DNA of 64,000 nt from the NCBI GenBank assembly GCA_947475685.1, contig CANJNC010000003.1:1-64000 (forward strand). Reading direction: 5' to 3'. The notes under the pieces were generated by a model. It worked only from the letters and a program-made list of their open reading frames with translations. It did no database searches and had not been told where the DNA came from. Position 1 is the stretch's first letter, and each line of letters begins with the position of its first letter. The DNA comes from Comamonadaceae bacterium (lineage in GTDB: Bacteria; Pseudomonadota; Gammaproteobacteria; Burkholderiales; Burkholderiaceae_C). Position numbers and translations under genes: made by a program. Shown one piece after another: positions 56,576 to 64,000 of this stretch.

Positions 56576-56772
56576 TTGTTCTTAAAAATAGATTAAATTC
56601 GGCTAAAATTAAATAAAATCGCATAAAAACTACTTTTCTCGAAGAGCCCTCTTCATTTACCCATGCCGCTCGACTGTTTGCTGGGACGAGCCGACCTGGG
56701 TGTGGACTTGGAAAGAGTAGGCCTTGAGTTGGATTCAGTGGGAAGGCGTAGGACTCAAAAATCGCTTAAAAC

Positions 56773-56801
56773 TTGAAATATCGCGGCAATTGGTGTAAAT
56801 T
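56773..56801 (+). promoter_or_regulatory. Putative promoter of accBC
   Basis: TTGAAA (56773-56778) and TAAATT (56796-56801) are exactly 17 bases apart, with the start expected near 56808, about 25 bases before the accB ATG. The -10 lies inside a palindrome listed separately. Confidence 0.5.
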
Positions 56802-56805
56802 ACAC
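56793..56805. promoter_or_regulatory. Palindrome GTGTAAATTACAC over the accB -10 region
   Basis: A perfect 13-base palindrome (GTGTAA-A-TTACAC) overlaps the proposed accB -10 element. Its TGTA...TACA halves are the sort of site bound by dimeric repressors, for example GntR-type. No specific regulator can be named. Confidence 0.5.
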
Positions 56806-56832
56806 TCTTTTAATGCGAGATAGTGAAAATTT

Positions 56833-57330
56833 ATGGATTTGAGAAAGCTTAAAACTTTGATTGACTTGGTCTCAGAGTCCAATGTGGCCGAGTTGGAAAT
56901 CACGGAACCTGAAGGAAAGGTTCGCATTGTCAAGAGCCAAGGAGCTCAGTATACCCCAGGCGCAAACAGTTCGGGGCTCACGCCCATGCCAATCGCGTCC
57001 ATCGATTTGAATGCCACTCAGCCTGCACCGGCAGTCTTGCCTGCAACGCAAGACGCATCCAATGCCCCATCCCAAGCCAGTCCAGTCTCTAGTGCAGCCC
57101 ACGTGGTCAAGTCCCCCATGGTGGGGACCTTTTATCGCTCCGCCAGTCCCGAGTCCGCTGCCTTTGTTGAAGTCGGTTCTGTGGTCAAGGAGGGTCAGAC
57201 GATTTGTATCATTGAGGCGATGAAGATTTTGAATGAAATCGAAGCCGACAAGAGCGGCACCATTGCTAAAATTCACCCCCAAAATGCCCAAGCCGTTGAG
57301 TACGGCAGTGCTCTATTTGATATAGAGTGA
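56833..57330 (+). CDS. accB: Biotin carboxyl carrier protein of acetyl-CoA carboxylase
   Basis: AccB carries the biotin that shuttles CO2 between AccC and the carboxyltransferase for malonyl-CoA synthesis. The C-terminal biotinyl domain has the EAMKILNEI motif whose lysine is biotinylated, preceded by the thumb-like [13 protein letters not shown]. An N-terminal domain ([20 protein letters not shown]) is joined by an Ala/Pro-rich linker. Length is 165 residues. accC follows after ten bases. The holo-protein depends on the biotin made by the bio genes at the left end of the window. Confidence 0.96.
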   Translation: MDLRKLKTLIDLVSESNVAELEITEPEGKVRIVKSQGAQYTPGANSSGLTPMPIASIDLNATQPAPAVLPATQDASNAPSQASPVSSAAHVVKSPMVGTFYRSASPESAAFVEVGSVVKEGQTICIIEAMKILNEIEADKSGTIAKIHPQNAQAVEYGSALFDIE

Positions 57331-57340
57331 TGGGGCGCAG

Positions 57341-58711
57341 ATGTTTAAGAAAATTTTAATTGCCAACCGCGGCGAGATCGCGCTTCGCATTCAACGCGCG
57401 TGCAAAGAGCTAGGTGTCAAGGCGGTGATGGTCTATTCAGAGGCAGACCGAGAGGCCAAGTATGTCAAACTGGCGGAAGAGGCCGTATGCATTGGGCCTG
57501 CAGCGTCAGCGCAAAGCTATTTGAGCATGCCCTCCATCATTTCTGCAGCCGAAGTGACGGATTGTGAGGCGATACATCCGGGCTATGGTTTTTTGAGTGA
57601 AAACGCCGACTTTGCCGAGAGGGTTGAGAAAAGCGGTTTTCAGTTCATCGGGCCTACGCCAGAGTCCATCCGCATCATGGGCGACAAGGTGGCGGCCAAA
57701 CAGGCCATGATCAAGGCAGGTGTGCCTTGCGTGCCGGGCTCAGAAGGGGAGTTGTCCATCGACCCCATGCAGCTGAAAAAAATAGCAAAATCCATTGGCT
57801 ACCCTGTGATCATCAAGGCCGCAGGAGGCGGCGGTGGGCGAGGTATGCGCGTGGTCACCGATGAGGAGCACCTGGTCAGCGCCGTACAGACCACCAAAGC
57901 CGAGGCACAGTCGGCCTTTGGCAATCCCGCGGTCTACATGGAGAAGTATCTCCAAAATCCCAGACACATTGAGATTCAAATATTGGCCGATCAACACAAG
58001 AATGCGGTCTATTTGGGCGAGCGCGATTGCTCCATGCAAAGGCGCCATCAAAAAGTCATCGAAGAGGCACCTGCGCCGCACATTCCTAGAAAGCTGATTG
58101 AAAAAATCGGTGAACGCTGCGTAGCCGCTTGCAAGCGGATCAATTACAGAGGGGCTGGGACGTTTGAGTTTTTATATGAAAACGGTGAGTTTTACTTCAT
58201 TGAGATGAACACCCGTGTGCAAGTGGAGCATCCCGTGACCGAGTACATCACGCACGTGGATATTGTGAAGGAACAAATTCGAGTGGCTGCTGGCATGAAG
58301 CTGTCTTTCAATCAAAAGCAAGTGACCTTCACGGGCCACTCCATTGAATGCAGAATCAACGCTGAGGATCCTTTTAAATTCACACCTTCGCCTGGTCGCA
58401 TCACCACGTGGCACGCACCAGGTGGGCCGGGTGTGAGGGTGGATTCGCACGCCTATACCAATTATTATGTGCCGCCCTACTACGATTCAATGATTGGTAA
58501 AATCATCGTTCACGGCGACAGCCGTGAACATGCGTTGGCTAGAATGAGAACGGCTTTGGCCGAGATGGTGGTTGAAGGCATTCAAACCAATGTGGCCTTG
58601 CACCGAGAGATCATGCAAGACCCCAAATTCATTCAAGGTGGGACCAATATTCACTATCTTGAACTCTGGTTGACCACCAGACCCAAGCCCAACAAGACAG
58701 ATCCATCCTAG
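57341..58711 (+). CDS. accC: Biotin carboxylase of acetyl-CoA carboxylase
   Basis: AccC carboxylates the biotin on AccB using ATP and bicarbonate. ATP-grasp signatures are [14 protein letters not shown] at the start, [14 protein letters not shown] for the glycine loop, [20 protein letters not shown] and the catalytic [16 protein letters not shown]. Length is 456 residues, normal. It is co-transcribed with accB (ten-base gap). prmA follows after 51 bases on the same strand, the accB-accC-prmA order often found in Burkholderiales. Confidence 0.97.
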   Translation: MFKKILIANRGEIALRIQRACKELGVKAVMVYSEADREAKYVKLAEEAVCIGPAASAQSYLSMPSIISAAEVTDCEAIHPGYGFLSENADFAERVEKSGFQFIGPTPESIRIMGDKVAAKQAMIKAGVPCVPGSEGELSIDPMQLKKIAKSIGYPVIIKAAGGGGGRGMRVVTDEEHLVSAVQTTKAEAQSAFGNPAVYMEKYLQNPRHIEIQILADQHKNAVYLGERDCSMQRRHQKVIEEAPAPHIPRKLIEKIGERCVAACKRINYRGAGTFEFLYENGEFYFIEMNTRVQVEHPVTEYITHVDIVKEQIRVAAGMKLSFNQKQVTFTGHSIECRINAEDPFKFTPSPGRITTWHAPGGPGVRVDSHAYTNYYVPPYYDSMIGKIIVHGDSREHALARMRTALAEMVVEGIQTNVALHREIMQDPKFIQGGTNIHYLELWLTTRPKPNKTDPS

Positions 58712-58762
58712 GGGGCTGTCAAGTCCCTTTGATGTATTCAACTTTTTTTCGATTGAACCTTC

Positions 58763-59665
58763 ATGATTGAACTGCACATCCTCGCCCCACAAGACCAGGT
58801 GGAGAGTTTGAGCGATGTGCTCTTGGAGTTGTCTGCGCTCAGTGTCAGTGTAGAAGATGCAGATGCGCACACGGAGCACGAGCAAGCGCTCTTTGGCGAG
58901 CCAGGCATGCCACCACCTGCCAGTTCTTGGACTCGCTCCAAAGTCATGGCCTTGTTTGATGAGGCCCCTGCGCTTGAAGAGGCCAAAGTCTGCTTGTTGG
59001 GTTTACAAGCGTTTGAGACTTGTCAAATTCTCACAGAAATTGAAGTCCCGCAAGAAGATTGGGTGCGTCTCACACAGTCACAGTTTCAGCCTGTCGCCAT
59101 CACAGAGGACTTTTGGATTGTGCCCTCTTGGCACGAAGTGCCAACGGGTGCGAACAAGGTCATTCGGCTCGATCCTGGCTTGGCTTTTGGGACTGGCACT
59201 CATCCAACGACACGCATGTGTTTGGCCTGGGCCGCGCAGCACGGCTTTGTGTCCGAGCGAGTCATGGACTATGGTTGTGGTTCCGGTATTTTGGCCATAG
59301 CCGCGGTGCTCCATGGCGCCAAGCACGCAGATGCGGTGGACATCGACCCATCTGCAGTTCAAGCGGCTGAACAAAATGCATTGGACAACCACGTCGCGGC
59401 TCAAATGCGTGTGGGCCTGCCTGATATTTCAAAAGGCCCCTACGACACGGTGTTTGCCAACATCTTGGCCACACCATTGAAAGTGTTGGCACCATTGTTG
59501 TGTGGCTTGGTCAAGCCTGGGGGGCACTTGGTGTTGGCAGGTATTTTGGAGCGCCAAGAAGCTGAACTTAAAGAGGCCTATGCGCCCTTTTGTGATTTAG
59601 AGATCAGCAACGCGTGTGAAGGTTGGATCTTGATGACGAGTGGCATCAAGACTGTTCGTTCATAA
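58763..59665 (+). CDS. prmA: Ribosomal protein L11 methyltransferase
   Basis: PrmA trimethylates several amino groups of ribosomal protein L11. The SAM motif is MDYGCGSGILAIAAVLHGA, preceded by RLDPGLAFGTGTHPTTRMCL, which is specific to PrmA, and followed by VFANILATPLKVLAPLL. Length is 300 residues. The N-terminal L11-recognition domain is normal. It lies downstream of accC and is followed after 15 bases by the zinc-ribbon gene, so the four are likely one transcript. Confidence 0.95.
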   Translation: MIELHILAPQDQVESLSDVLLELSALSVSVEDADAHTEHEQALFGEPGMPPPASSWTRSKVMALFDEAPALEEAKVCLLGLQAFETCQILTEIEVPQEDWVRLTQSQFQPVAITEDFWIVPSWHEVPTGANKVIRLDPGLAFGTGTHPTTRMCLAWAAQHGFVSERVMDYGCGSGILAIAAVLHGAKHADAVDIDPSAVQAAEQNALDNHVAAQMRVGLPDISKGPYDTVFANILATPLKVLAPLLCGLVKPGGHLVLAGILERQEAELKEAYAPFCDLEISNACEGWILMTSGIKTVRS

Positions 59666-59680
59666 AGAGAAAAGGCTTTT

Positions 59681-60586
59681 ATGAACCCACCCTATACCGA
59701 CGAACAGGCTAAGCCAAGTCTTTGCAAGTGTCCTCAATGTGCACAACACCTTGTTCTTTTGGATGAGTTGTTGGACCAAGCCGATGGTTGGGTGCGTTGC
59801 TCAAATTGCGAGCAAGTTTTTTTGGGTCTAGCGTGCTTGCTTGACATGCCCTCTTTAAGAGATGATCAAGTCCTCAGGCAAAGCATCCCCAAGACCGAGC
59901 GCCCTCAACCCATCGAGACGCATCAACAACCGATCAGCATTGATGAATTTTTGTATCAAAAGACCATTCAAAATCAAACTCAAGCAGTGAGTTCTGGCGC
60001 CTATGGAGAAAGAAATCAAGGCCATTTGGGTGCCAGCGCGTTGGAGCAGTCGCGAGAGAAGGCTCCAACGCATGGTCGAAAGCGCGGGTTGGGTTCAGTT
60101 TGGTGGGTGGCCTTGTTCTTGGTGATGGTCCTGCCATTGGGCTTTACCTACAGATTCAGAAATGAGTTGGCTGCACTGCACGAGGGTTTAAAAGAGCCCT
60201 TGGTGAAGATGTGTGAAATCCTCAATTGTCAAATTGAGTGGCCAAGGGATCTTTCGGCCTTGAGTATCGAGAGCAGCTCTTTAGAGAAAGAGGAACTCTC
60301 AGACAAGGAGGTCAAATCGAATGCCACGGGTTCACTCAAACGCTACAGATATCATTTGAGTCTTAGAATCAGGAACAGTTTTAGCTACGCCTTGGCCTTG
60401 CCAAGCGTCAAGCTCATCTTTTTGGATGAAAAAGATCAAGTGATTGATCAACGTACATTGGAACTCACTTTGATGCAAGGTCCCCCAGTGATCAAACCCG
60501 GAGGCTTGAATCAGTTCCTTGTGCCCATTCCCATGGAGGACCTGCCAGCTCTTGTGCCCAACGGTTACCGAATCGAGTTGGAATAA
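59681..60586 (+). CDS. Zinc-ribbon, DUF3426 membrane protein
   Basis: A 301-residue protein with an N-terminal MJ0042-type zinc ribbon (CPQC at about residues 17-20 and CSNC at about 47-50). A variable region follows, then one membrane segment near residues 145-165 (WWVALFLVMVLPLGF) and a C-terminal DUF3426 domain (YHLSLRIRNSFSYALALPSV, then KPGGLNQFLVPIP) probably in the periplasm. It is regularly found after prmA in betaproteobacteria. Its function is unknown; the ribbon suggests nucleic-acid or protein contact on the cytoplasmic side. Confidence 0.82.
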   Translation: MNPPYTDEQAKPSLCKCPQCAQHLVLLDELLDQADGWVRCSNCEQVFLGLACLLDMPSLRDDQVLRQSIPKTERPQPIETHQQPISIDEFLYQKTIQNQTQAVSSGAYGERNQGHLGASALEQSREKAPTHGRKRGLGSVWWVALFLVMVLPLGFTYRFRNELAALHEGLKEPLVKMCEILNCQIEWPRDLSALSIESSSLEKEELSDKEVKSNATGSLKRYRYHLSLRIRNSFSYALALPSVKLIFLDEKDQVIDQRTLELTLMQGPPVIKPGGLNQFLVPIPMEDLPALVPNGYRIELE

Positions 60587-60679
60587 GGGATGTGGCCAGT
60601 CATTTCGATCCTTTTCTTGTTGCGGCATTTTCTTTGCCTTGTAATATTTTTTTACTTTTCAATGGATGATTAACTAACC

Positions 60680-61561
60680 ATGGCTTCTTTAATTTGTGGC
60701 TCTTTTGCTTTTGATACGATCATGAATTTTGAGGGTCGATTTGCCGAGCAGATCTTGCCCGATCAACTGCATATTTTGAATGTGTCTTTTTTGGTTCCGG
60801 CTTTGAGGCGGGATTTTGGTGGTTGCGCTGGAAATATTGCGTACAGTTTAAAACTCTTGGGTGGAGAGCCTTTGCCCATGGGCACATTGGGCCAAGACGG
60901 ACAGTCTTATTTGGATCGGTTAAAGGATTTAAAGATATCCACACAGTTCATCAAAGAGGTGCCTGATTCCTACACCGCTCAAGCGATGATCATGACCGAC
61001 AAAGACAACAATCAAATCACCGCCTTTCACCCCGGCGCCATGAACCAAGCGCATTTGAATGAGATCAATGCGTCACACAACATCAAAGTGGCCATCATTG
61101 CACCAGATGGCAAAGAAGCCATGGTCAACCATGCGCAGCAACTGTTTGATTTGAAAATTCCATTTGTCTTTGATCCGGGGCAAGGACTTCCGATGTTCAA
61201 TGCACAAGAGTTAAAGAAATTCATCTCCCAGGCCACATGGGTCACGGTCAATGATTACGAGGCCAAGTTGCTTGAAGAGCGTGTCGGACAAAGCGTTGCA
61301 GACATTTCCAAGTCGCTTAAAGGTTTGATTGTGACCTTGGGTGCAGAAGGATGCCAAGTTTGGGAGGGAGGACAAAGCACACACGTGGCACCTGTGAAAG
61401 CTGAGCGAGTGTTGGATCCAACAGGGTGTGGAGATGCTTGGAGAGGTGCGTTGCTGTTTGGATTAGAGCAAGCTTGGTCGCTGGTCAAGTGTGCAGAGTT
61501 GGGCAATAAAATTGGGGCGCTCAAAATTGCGCAAAAAGGTCCTCAAAACTATCTGCTCTAG
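60680..61561 (+). CDS. PfkB-family sugar/nucleoside kinase
   Basis: A 293-residue ribokinase-fold enzyme. It has the N-terminal sheet SLICGSFAFDTIMNFEGRF, the glycine pair in RRDFGGCAGNIAYSLKLLG, and the C-terminal anion hole and catalytic base in DPTGCGDAWRGALLFG. The close fit of LICGSFAFDTI and the GGCAGNIAYSL motif suggests the adenosine-kinase-like branch common in Burkholderiales. The substrate cannot be settled from sequence. It lies 93 bases after the DUF3426 gene, a gap with an AT-rich stretch that may hold its own promoter. Confidence 0.85.
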   Translation: MASLICGSFAFDTIMNFEGRFAEQILPDQLHILNVSFLVPALRRDFGGCAGNIAYSLKLLGGEPLPMGTLGQDGQSYLDRLKDLKISTQFIKEVPDSYTAQAMIMTDKDNNQITAFHPGAMNQAHLNEINASHNIKVAIIAPDGKEAMVNHAQQLFDLKIPFVFDPGQGLPMFNAQELKKFISQATWVTVNDYEAKLLEERVGQSVADISKSLKGLIVTLGAEGCQVWEGGQSTHVAPVKAERVLDPTGCGDAWRGALLFGLEQAWSLVKCAELGNKIGALKIAQKGPQNYLL

Positions 61562-61663
61562 CCCACCTAGTAAAAAGTGGCAAAGTGTTCACATGCGCAC
61601 ACTTTAAAAAACGGGTGCCAGGGCTTTTGGGCGTGTGTTTGTCAAAAAAAGCCCAGATGTCAT

Positions 61664-61695
61664 AAAAAAAGCCCGGTACATGTGCACCGGGCTTT
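61664..61695 (-). terminator. Rho-independent terminator of the H1-like gene
   Basis: A 10-bp perfect stem (AAAGCCCGGT with ACCGGGCTTT, eight-base loop) is followed on the minus strand by seven T residues. It lies just past the stop of the histone-H1-like gene and may also stop read-through from the kinase gene. Confidence 0.85.
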
Positions 61696-61718
61696 CAGAT
61701 CGAACGCTGAATCAACCT

Positions 61719-62135
61719 TTAGGGCTTGATGGCTGTAGGAAACGGCCATGCAGCTTGAGGATTGAGCGTCGTTTGCGCAGCAGGAGTTACTTGCGCGCGA
61801 GCAGCGGGTTTTTTCGCGGCTTTTTTAGCGGGCTTTTTTTTTACAGCCGCTTTTTTAGCGGCTGGTTTCTTAGCCGCTGGTTTTTTAGCGACGGCCTTCT
61901 TTGCAACTTTTTTAGCTGCAGGCTTTTTGGCCGCTACTTTCTTGGCTGCGGGCTTTTTAGCAGCGGCTTTTTTAGCCGCTGGCTTTTTGGCCGCTACTTT
62001 TTTAGCCGCTGGTTTTTTAGCTGCTACTTTCTTTGCTGCGGGCTTTTTAGCCGCTACTTTCTTTGCTGCGGGCTTTTTAGCCGCAACTTTTTTTGCCGCG
62101 GGCTTTTTAGCCGCTGGTTTTTTTGCAGTTGCCAT
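61719..62135 (-). CDS. Histone H1-like Lys/Ala/Pro-repeat DNA-binding protein
   Basis: A 138-residue, extremely basic protein. Residues 1 to about 110 are repeats of AAKKP and KKVAA units (decamer [10 protein letters not shown]), like the C-terminal tail of eukaryotic histone H1 and bacterial AlgP/HctB-type proteins. It likely binds DNA non-specifically in the nucleoid. The C-terminal [14 protein letters not shown] is not repetitive and is, as I recall, conserved among Comamonadaceae H1-like proteins. A strong AGGAG ribosome site precedes the ATG and a terminator follows. Repeat number is likely to vary between strains. The composition resembles the tail of the DksA protein in this window. 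Confidence 0.9.
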   Translation of the reverse strand: MATAKKPAAKKPAAKKVAAKKPAAKKVAAKKPAAKKVAAKKPAAKKVAAKKPAAKKAAAKKPAAKKVAAKKPAAKKVAKKAVAKKPAAKKPAAKKAAVKKKPAKKAAKKPAARAQVTPAAQTTLNPQAAWPFPTAIKP

Positions 62136-62214
62136 AACTTATCTCCTAGATCAAGTTTAAAGATCGTTGAGTAAAAAAACACTCCGTGCTGCTGTTGAGC
62201 ATAGAGCGATTCAG

Positions 62215-62238
62215 GGTGTTGGACCCGGGTCCAGCACC
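62215..62238. repeat. 24-base near-perfect palindrome between nrdB and the H1-like gene
   Basis: Two 12-base arms (GGTGTTGGACCC and GGGTCCAGCACC) meet at a CCCGGG centre with one T/C difference that keeps a G-T pair in RNA. It lies in the 201-base gap that also contains an outer TGTACCAC...GTGGTACA pair. Confidence 0.75.
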
Positions 62239-62336
62239 TTGAACAGGGTGTGTACCACAAAAGCAACGCTCTGTTTGAATCAGAGAGGTGTGAGAGTGGT
62301 ACAAATTCGAATGCATCTGGTTTGAGTTTATTCGCT

Positions 62337-63545
62337 TCAGTCCCAAGACAAAGTACCACCAGTTTGGTACTCAATCACACGGGTTTCAAAGAAGTTTCTT
62401 TCCTTTTTGAGATCGATCATCTCACTCATCCAAGGAAATGGATTCTCTTCATTGGGGAACAAGGTATCCAAACCAATTTGTTGAGCGCGTCGGTTGGCGA
62501 TATAGCGCAGATAGCCCTTGAACATGGATGCATTCATACCAAGAACGCCTCTTGGCATGGTGTCCTCGGCATATCGGTATTCGAGCTCCACGGCTTTGGT
62601 AAACAACTCCGTGATCTCGGCTTTGAATTGATTGGTCCAAAGATGAGGGTTTTCAAGTTTGATTTGATTGATCAAATCAATGCCGAAATTGCAGTGCATG
62701 GATTCATCGCGCAAGATGTATTGGTACTGCTCAGCGGCACCGGTCATTTTATTTTGACGACCCAGGGCCAAAATCTGAGTAAAGCCAACATAAAAGAATA
62801 GGCCCTCCATCAAGCATGCAAAGACGATCAATGACTTGAGCAAGATTTGATCGGTCTCAGGCGTGCCGGTATGAAAATGCGGATCCATGATCGCCTGAAT
62901 GTAGGGGATCAAAAACTCATCTTTGTCACGAATCGATGAGACTTCGTTGTAGGCGTTGAAGATTTCGCTCTCATCCAAGCCCAATGATTCAACAATGTAT
63001 TGGTAGGCGTGTGTATGGATGGCTTCTTCAAAAGCTTGACGCAACAAGAATTGACGGCACTCAGGTGCGGTGATGTGGCGATAGGTGCCCAGCACAATGT
63101 TGTTGGCTGCCAAGGAGTCGGCTGTGACGAAAAACCCAAGGTTTCGCTTGACGATGCGTCTTTCGTCCTCGGTCAGGCCGTTGGGGTCCTTCCAAAGCGC
63201 AATATCGCGCGTCATGTTGATCTCTTGAGGCATCCAATGGTTTGCACAGGTCGAGAGGTATTTCTCCCAGGCCCATTTGTACTTGAAGGGCACGAGTTGA
63301 TTGACGTCGGTTTGGCCGTTGATGATGCGTTTGTCAGCTGCATTGATTCGCTTGCCGGAGAGGACTGGTTTGGTCATTTCTACAGGAGCAATTGGAGCAA
63401 CAGAGGAGGGCACAACAGCGCCATCGTTGAGCGTTCGAATGCTTGGGGCATTCAGGCTTGAAGGTGGGAATTCCTGATGACTCATGGAGTCACTCAAGTT
63501 GGGTGTTGGCGATGTAGGTGTAACTTCTTCGTCCCAGGTCAGCAT
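62337..63545 (-). CDS. nrdB: Class Ia ribonucleotide reductase small subunit
   Basis: NrdB holds the diiron-tyrosyl radical cofactor used by NrdA to reduce ribonucleotides. The radical centre is intact: E174, H177 and the radical tyrosine Y181 (EAIHTHAY), with later ligands in DESMHCNFG. Length is 402 residues using the ATG at 63545, which begins [10 protein letters not shown], as in other betaproteobacteria. An in-frame ATG 13 codons upstream is less likely. About 60 poorly conserved residues precede the core. It follows nrdA on the minus strand after 293 bases that include a long hairpin. Confidence 0.95.
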   Translation of the reverse strand: MLTWDEEVTPTSPTPNLSDSMSHQEFPPSSLNAPSIRTLNDGAVVPSSVAPIAPVEMTKPVLSGKRINAADKRIINGQTDVNQLVPFKYKWAWEKYLSTCANHWMPQEINMTRDIALWKDPNGLTEDERRIVKRNLGFFVTADSLAANNIVLGTYRHITAPECRQFLLRQAFEEAIHTHAYQYIVESLGLDESEIFNAYNEVSSIRDKDEFLIPYIQAIMDPHFHTGTPETDQILLKSLIVFACLMEGLFFYVGFTQILALGRQNKMTGAAEQYQYILRDESMHCNFGIDLINQIKLENPHLWTNQFKAEITELFTKAVELEYRYAEDTMPRGVLGMNASMFKGYLRYIANRRAQQIGLDTLFPNEENPFPWMSEMIDLKKERNFFETRVIEYQTGGTLSWD

Positions 63546-63838
63546 AACGTTTTTTCCAATGTTCAAATTATCGGTGCAACACATTGATTTGAAAAGAGTT
63601 CAAACCCGATGAGGTGCAAAAGTGTTGTTCAATAGCATCGACTCGCATTTAGAAAGTCGGTGATAAAGAACGCATTGCATTCGCAAAATTTATCAAATTA
63701 AATCGAATCAAAAGTAAAAGAATCTAATTGCAATTTGCATTTAAATTTTTTTACCTTTGATTCACGCTCGCATTTTTCAAGACTGATCTTGGAAAAAGGC
63801 GAGCATGGACCTGAGGTGCTCAGCTCACACGCTGAACT
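63546..63838. other. Intergenic region between nrdA and nrdB
   Basis: A 293-base gap inside an expected nrdA-nrdB unit. It is AT-rich in the middle and holds a 39-base hairpin (separate entry). I saw no paired NrdR boxes. Its size allows a separate nrdB promoter. Confidence 0.6.
63766..63804 (-). promoter_or_regulatory. Long imperfect hairpin between nrdA and nrdB
   Basis: GCTCGC pairs with GCGAGC at the ends, TTTTTC with GAAAAA inside, then AAGA with TCTT around a CTGA loop, with single-base bulges. No T-run follows on the minus strand. It may limit read-through from nrdA or act as an mRNA processing site. Confidence 0.7.
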
Positions 63839-64000
63839 TTATTGGCACGACTCACAGGTGGGATCATCAACTCCGCAGAAACGAATATCAGTTGCCGCAG
63901 TGTCCGACAGTTGAATGTGTTGGGCCCTGGCTTGTGCTGCCGCAATTTCGAGTGCAGACAAAGTGGCCTGAGCCGCGATTGGCGTGTTGCCGCTCGCACT
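63839..64000 (-). CDS. nrdA: Class Ia ribonucleotide reductase large subunit, C-terminal end only
   Basis: The last 53 codons of a minus-strand gene that runs off the right edge. The frame is open to the edge and ends DDPTCESCQ before a TAA at 63841-63839. A C-terminal CxxC preceded by RFCGVDDPT is the redox tail of betaproteobacterial NrdA, which re-reduces the active site. With nrdB downstream this completes a class Ia pair. The rest of the gene is not visible. Confidence 0.88.
   Translation of the reverse strand, partial: SASGNTPIAAQATLSALEIAAAQARAQHIQLSDTAATDIRFCGVDDPTCESCQ

Noticed and set aside
56663..56776. 38-codon ATG frame before accB, considered as a remnant of aroQ or a leader peptide
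   Set aside because: No resemblance to AroQ, no run of one amino-acid codon and no terminator after it; it overlaps the likely accB promoter.
60587..60679. AT-rich gap before the PfkB kinase, inspected for a small RNA or tRNA
   Set aside because: No cloverleaf, hairpin or T-run arrangement was found; it looks like an ordinary promoter region.
61800..62130. Regular repeats that could suggest a CRISPR array
   Set aside because: The units are in-frame codon repeats of a protein with start, ribosome site and terminator; there are no unique spacers.
61635..62174. Long open frames on the plus strand opposite the H1-like gene
   Set aside because: They are by-products of the AAG/GCC codon repeats; the translations are low-complexity Phe/Leu/Ala runs and lack ribosome sites.

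Overview
The window looks like a stretch of a betaproteobacterial chromosome, most likely Burkholderiales and probably Comamonadaceae-like. The pointers are an orphan Bug-type solute-binding protein, a DksA with a long Lys/Ala/Pro tail, a histone-H1-like AAKKP-repeat protein, a DUF3025 gene and a complete division/cell-wall (dcw) cluster ending in lpxC. Base composition looks moderate by eye (I did not count it), lower than in many relatives. The family placement rests on gene content and remembered protein character, not on a search. I recognised no rRNA, tRNA, CRISPR array, insertion sequence or prophage.

Layout. 1-6500: an AT-rich TPR-methyltransferase gene, then the biotin genes bioA-bioF-bioD (minus strand) divergent from bioB. 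6500-9800: a complete glutamate/aspartate ABC importer, gltIJKL, with a strong hairpin between gltI and gltJ. 9860-18160: pyrC, a DUF3025 gene, a large FAD protein, the RNase P RNA gene rnpB, a Nudix/metallo-beta-lactamase fusion, a Bug protein and a carboxymuconolactone-decarboxylase-family protein. 18460-25180: dapF, a DUF484 gene, xerC, rlmI, a COG0523 metal GTPase with a His-rich segment, and a DksA that keeps one of the four zinc cysteines. 25400-43880: the dcw cluster mraZ-rsmH-ftsL-ftsI-murE-murF-mraY-murD-ftsW-murG-murC-ddl-ftsQ-ftsA-ftsZ, mostly with overlapping ends, then a terminator and lpxC. 44970-49440 (minus): ruvC, mtgA, a TonB-like gene and an RNB-family ribonuclease. 49500-55940: rodA, tldD, an aroG-type DAHP synthase preceded by a phenylalanine-codon leader peptide and terminator, mpl, and a conserved orphan. 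56000-61560: a TlpA-like thioredoxin, accB-accC, prmA, a zinc-ribbon membrane protein and a PfkB-family kinase. 61660-64000 (minus): the H1-like gene, nrdB and the 3' end of nrdA.

Functionally the window is dominated by envelope growth: precursor synthesis (murC-F, ddl, mraY, murG, dapF), recycling (mpl), polymerisation (ftsI, ftsW, rodA, mtgA), division (ftsL, Q, A, Z) and lipid A (lpxC). Biotin synthesis and its main consumer, acetyl-CoA carboxylase (accBC), are both present but about 50 kb apart.

The most informative non-coding signals are: a textbook attenuator before the DAHP synthase (22-codon peptide with six Phe codons and one Tyr codon, plus competing hairpin arms); four AGTG boxes at exact 10-bp spacing before mraZ, probably the MraZ operator; a perfect palindrome over the likely accB promoter; and a long imperfect hairpin between nrdA and nrdB.
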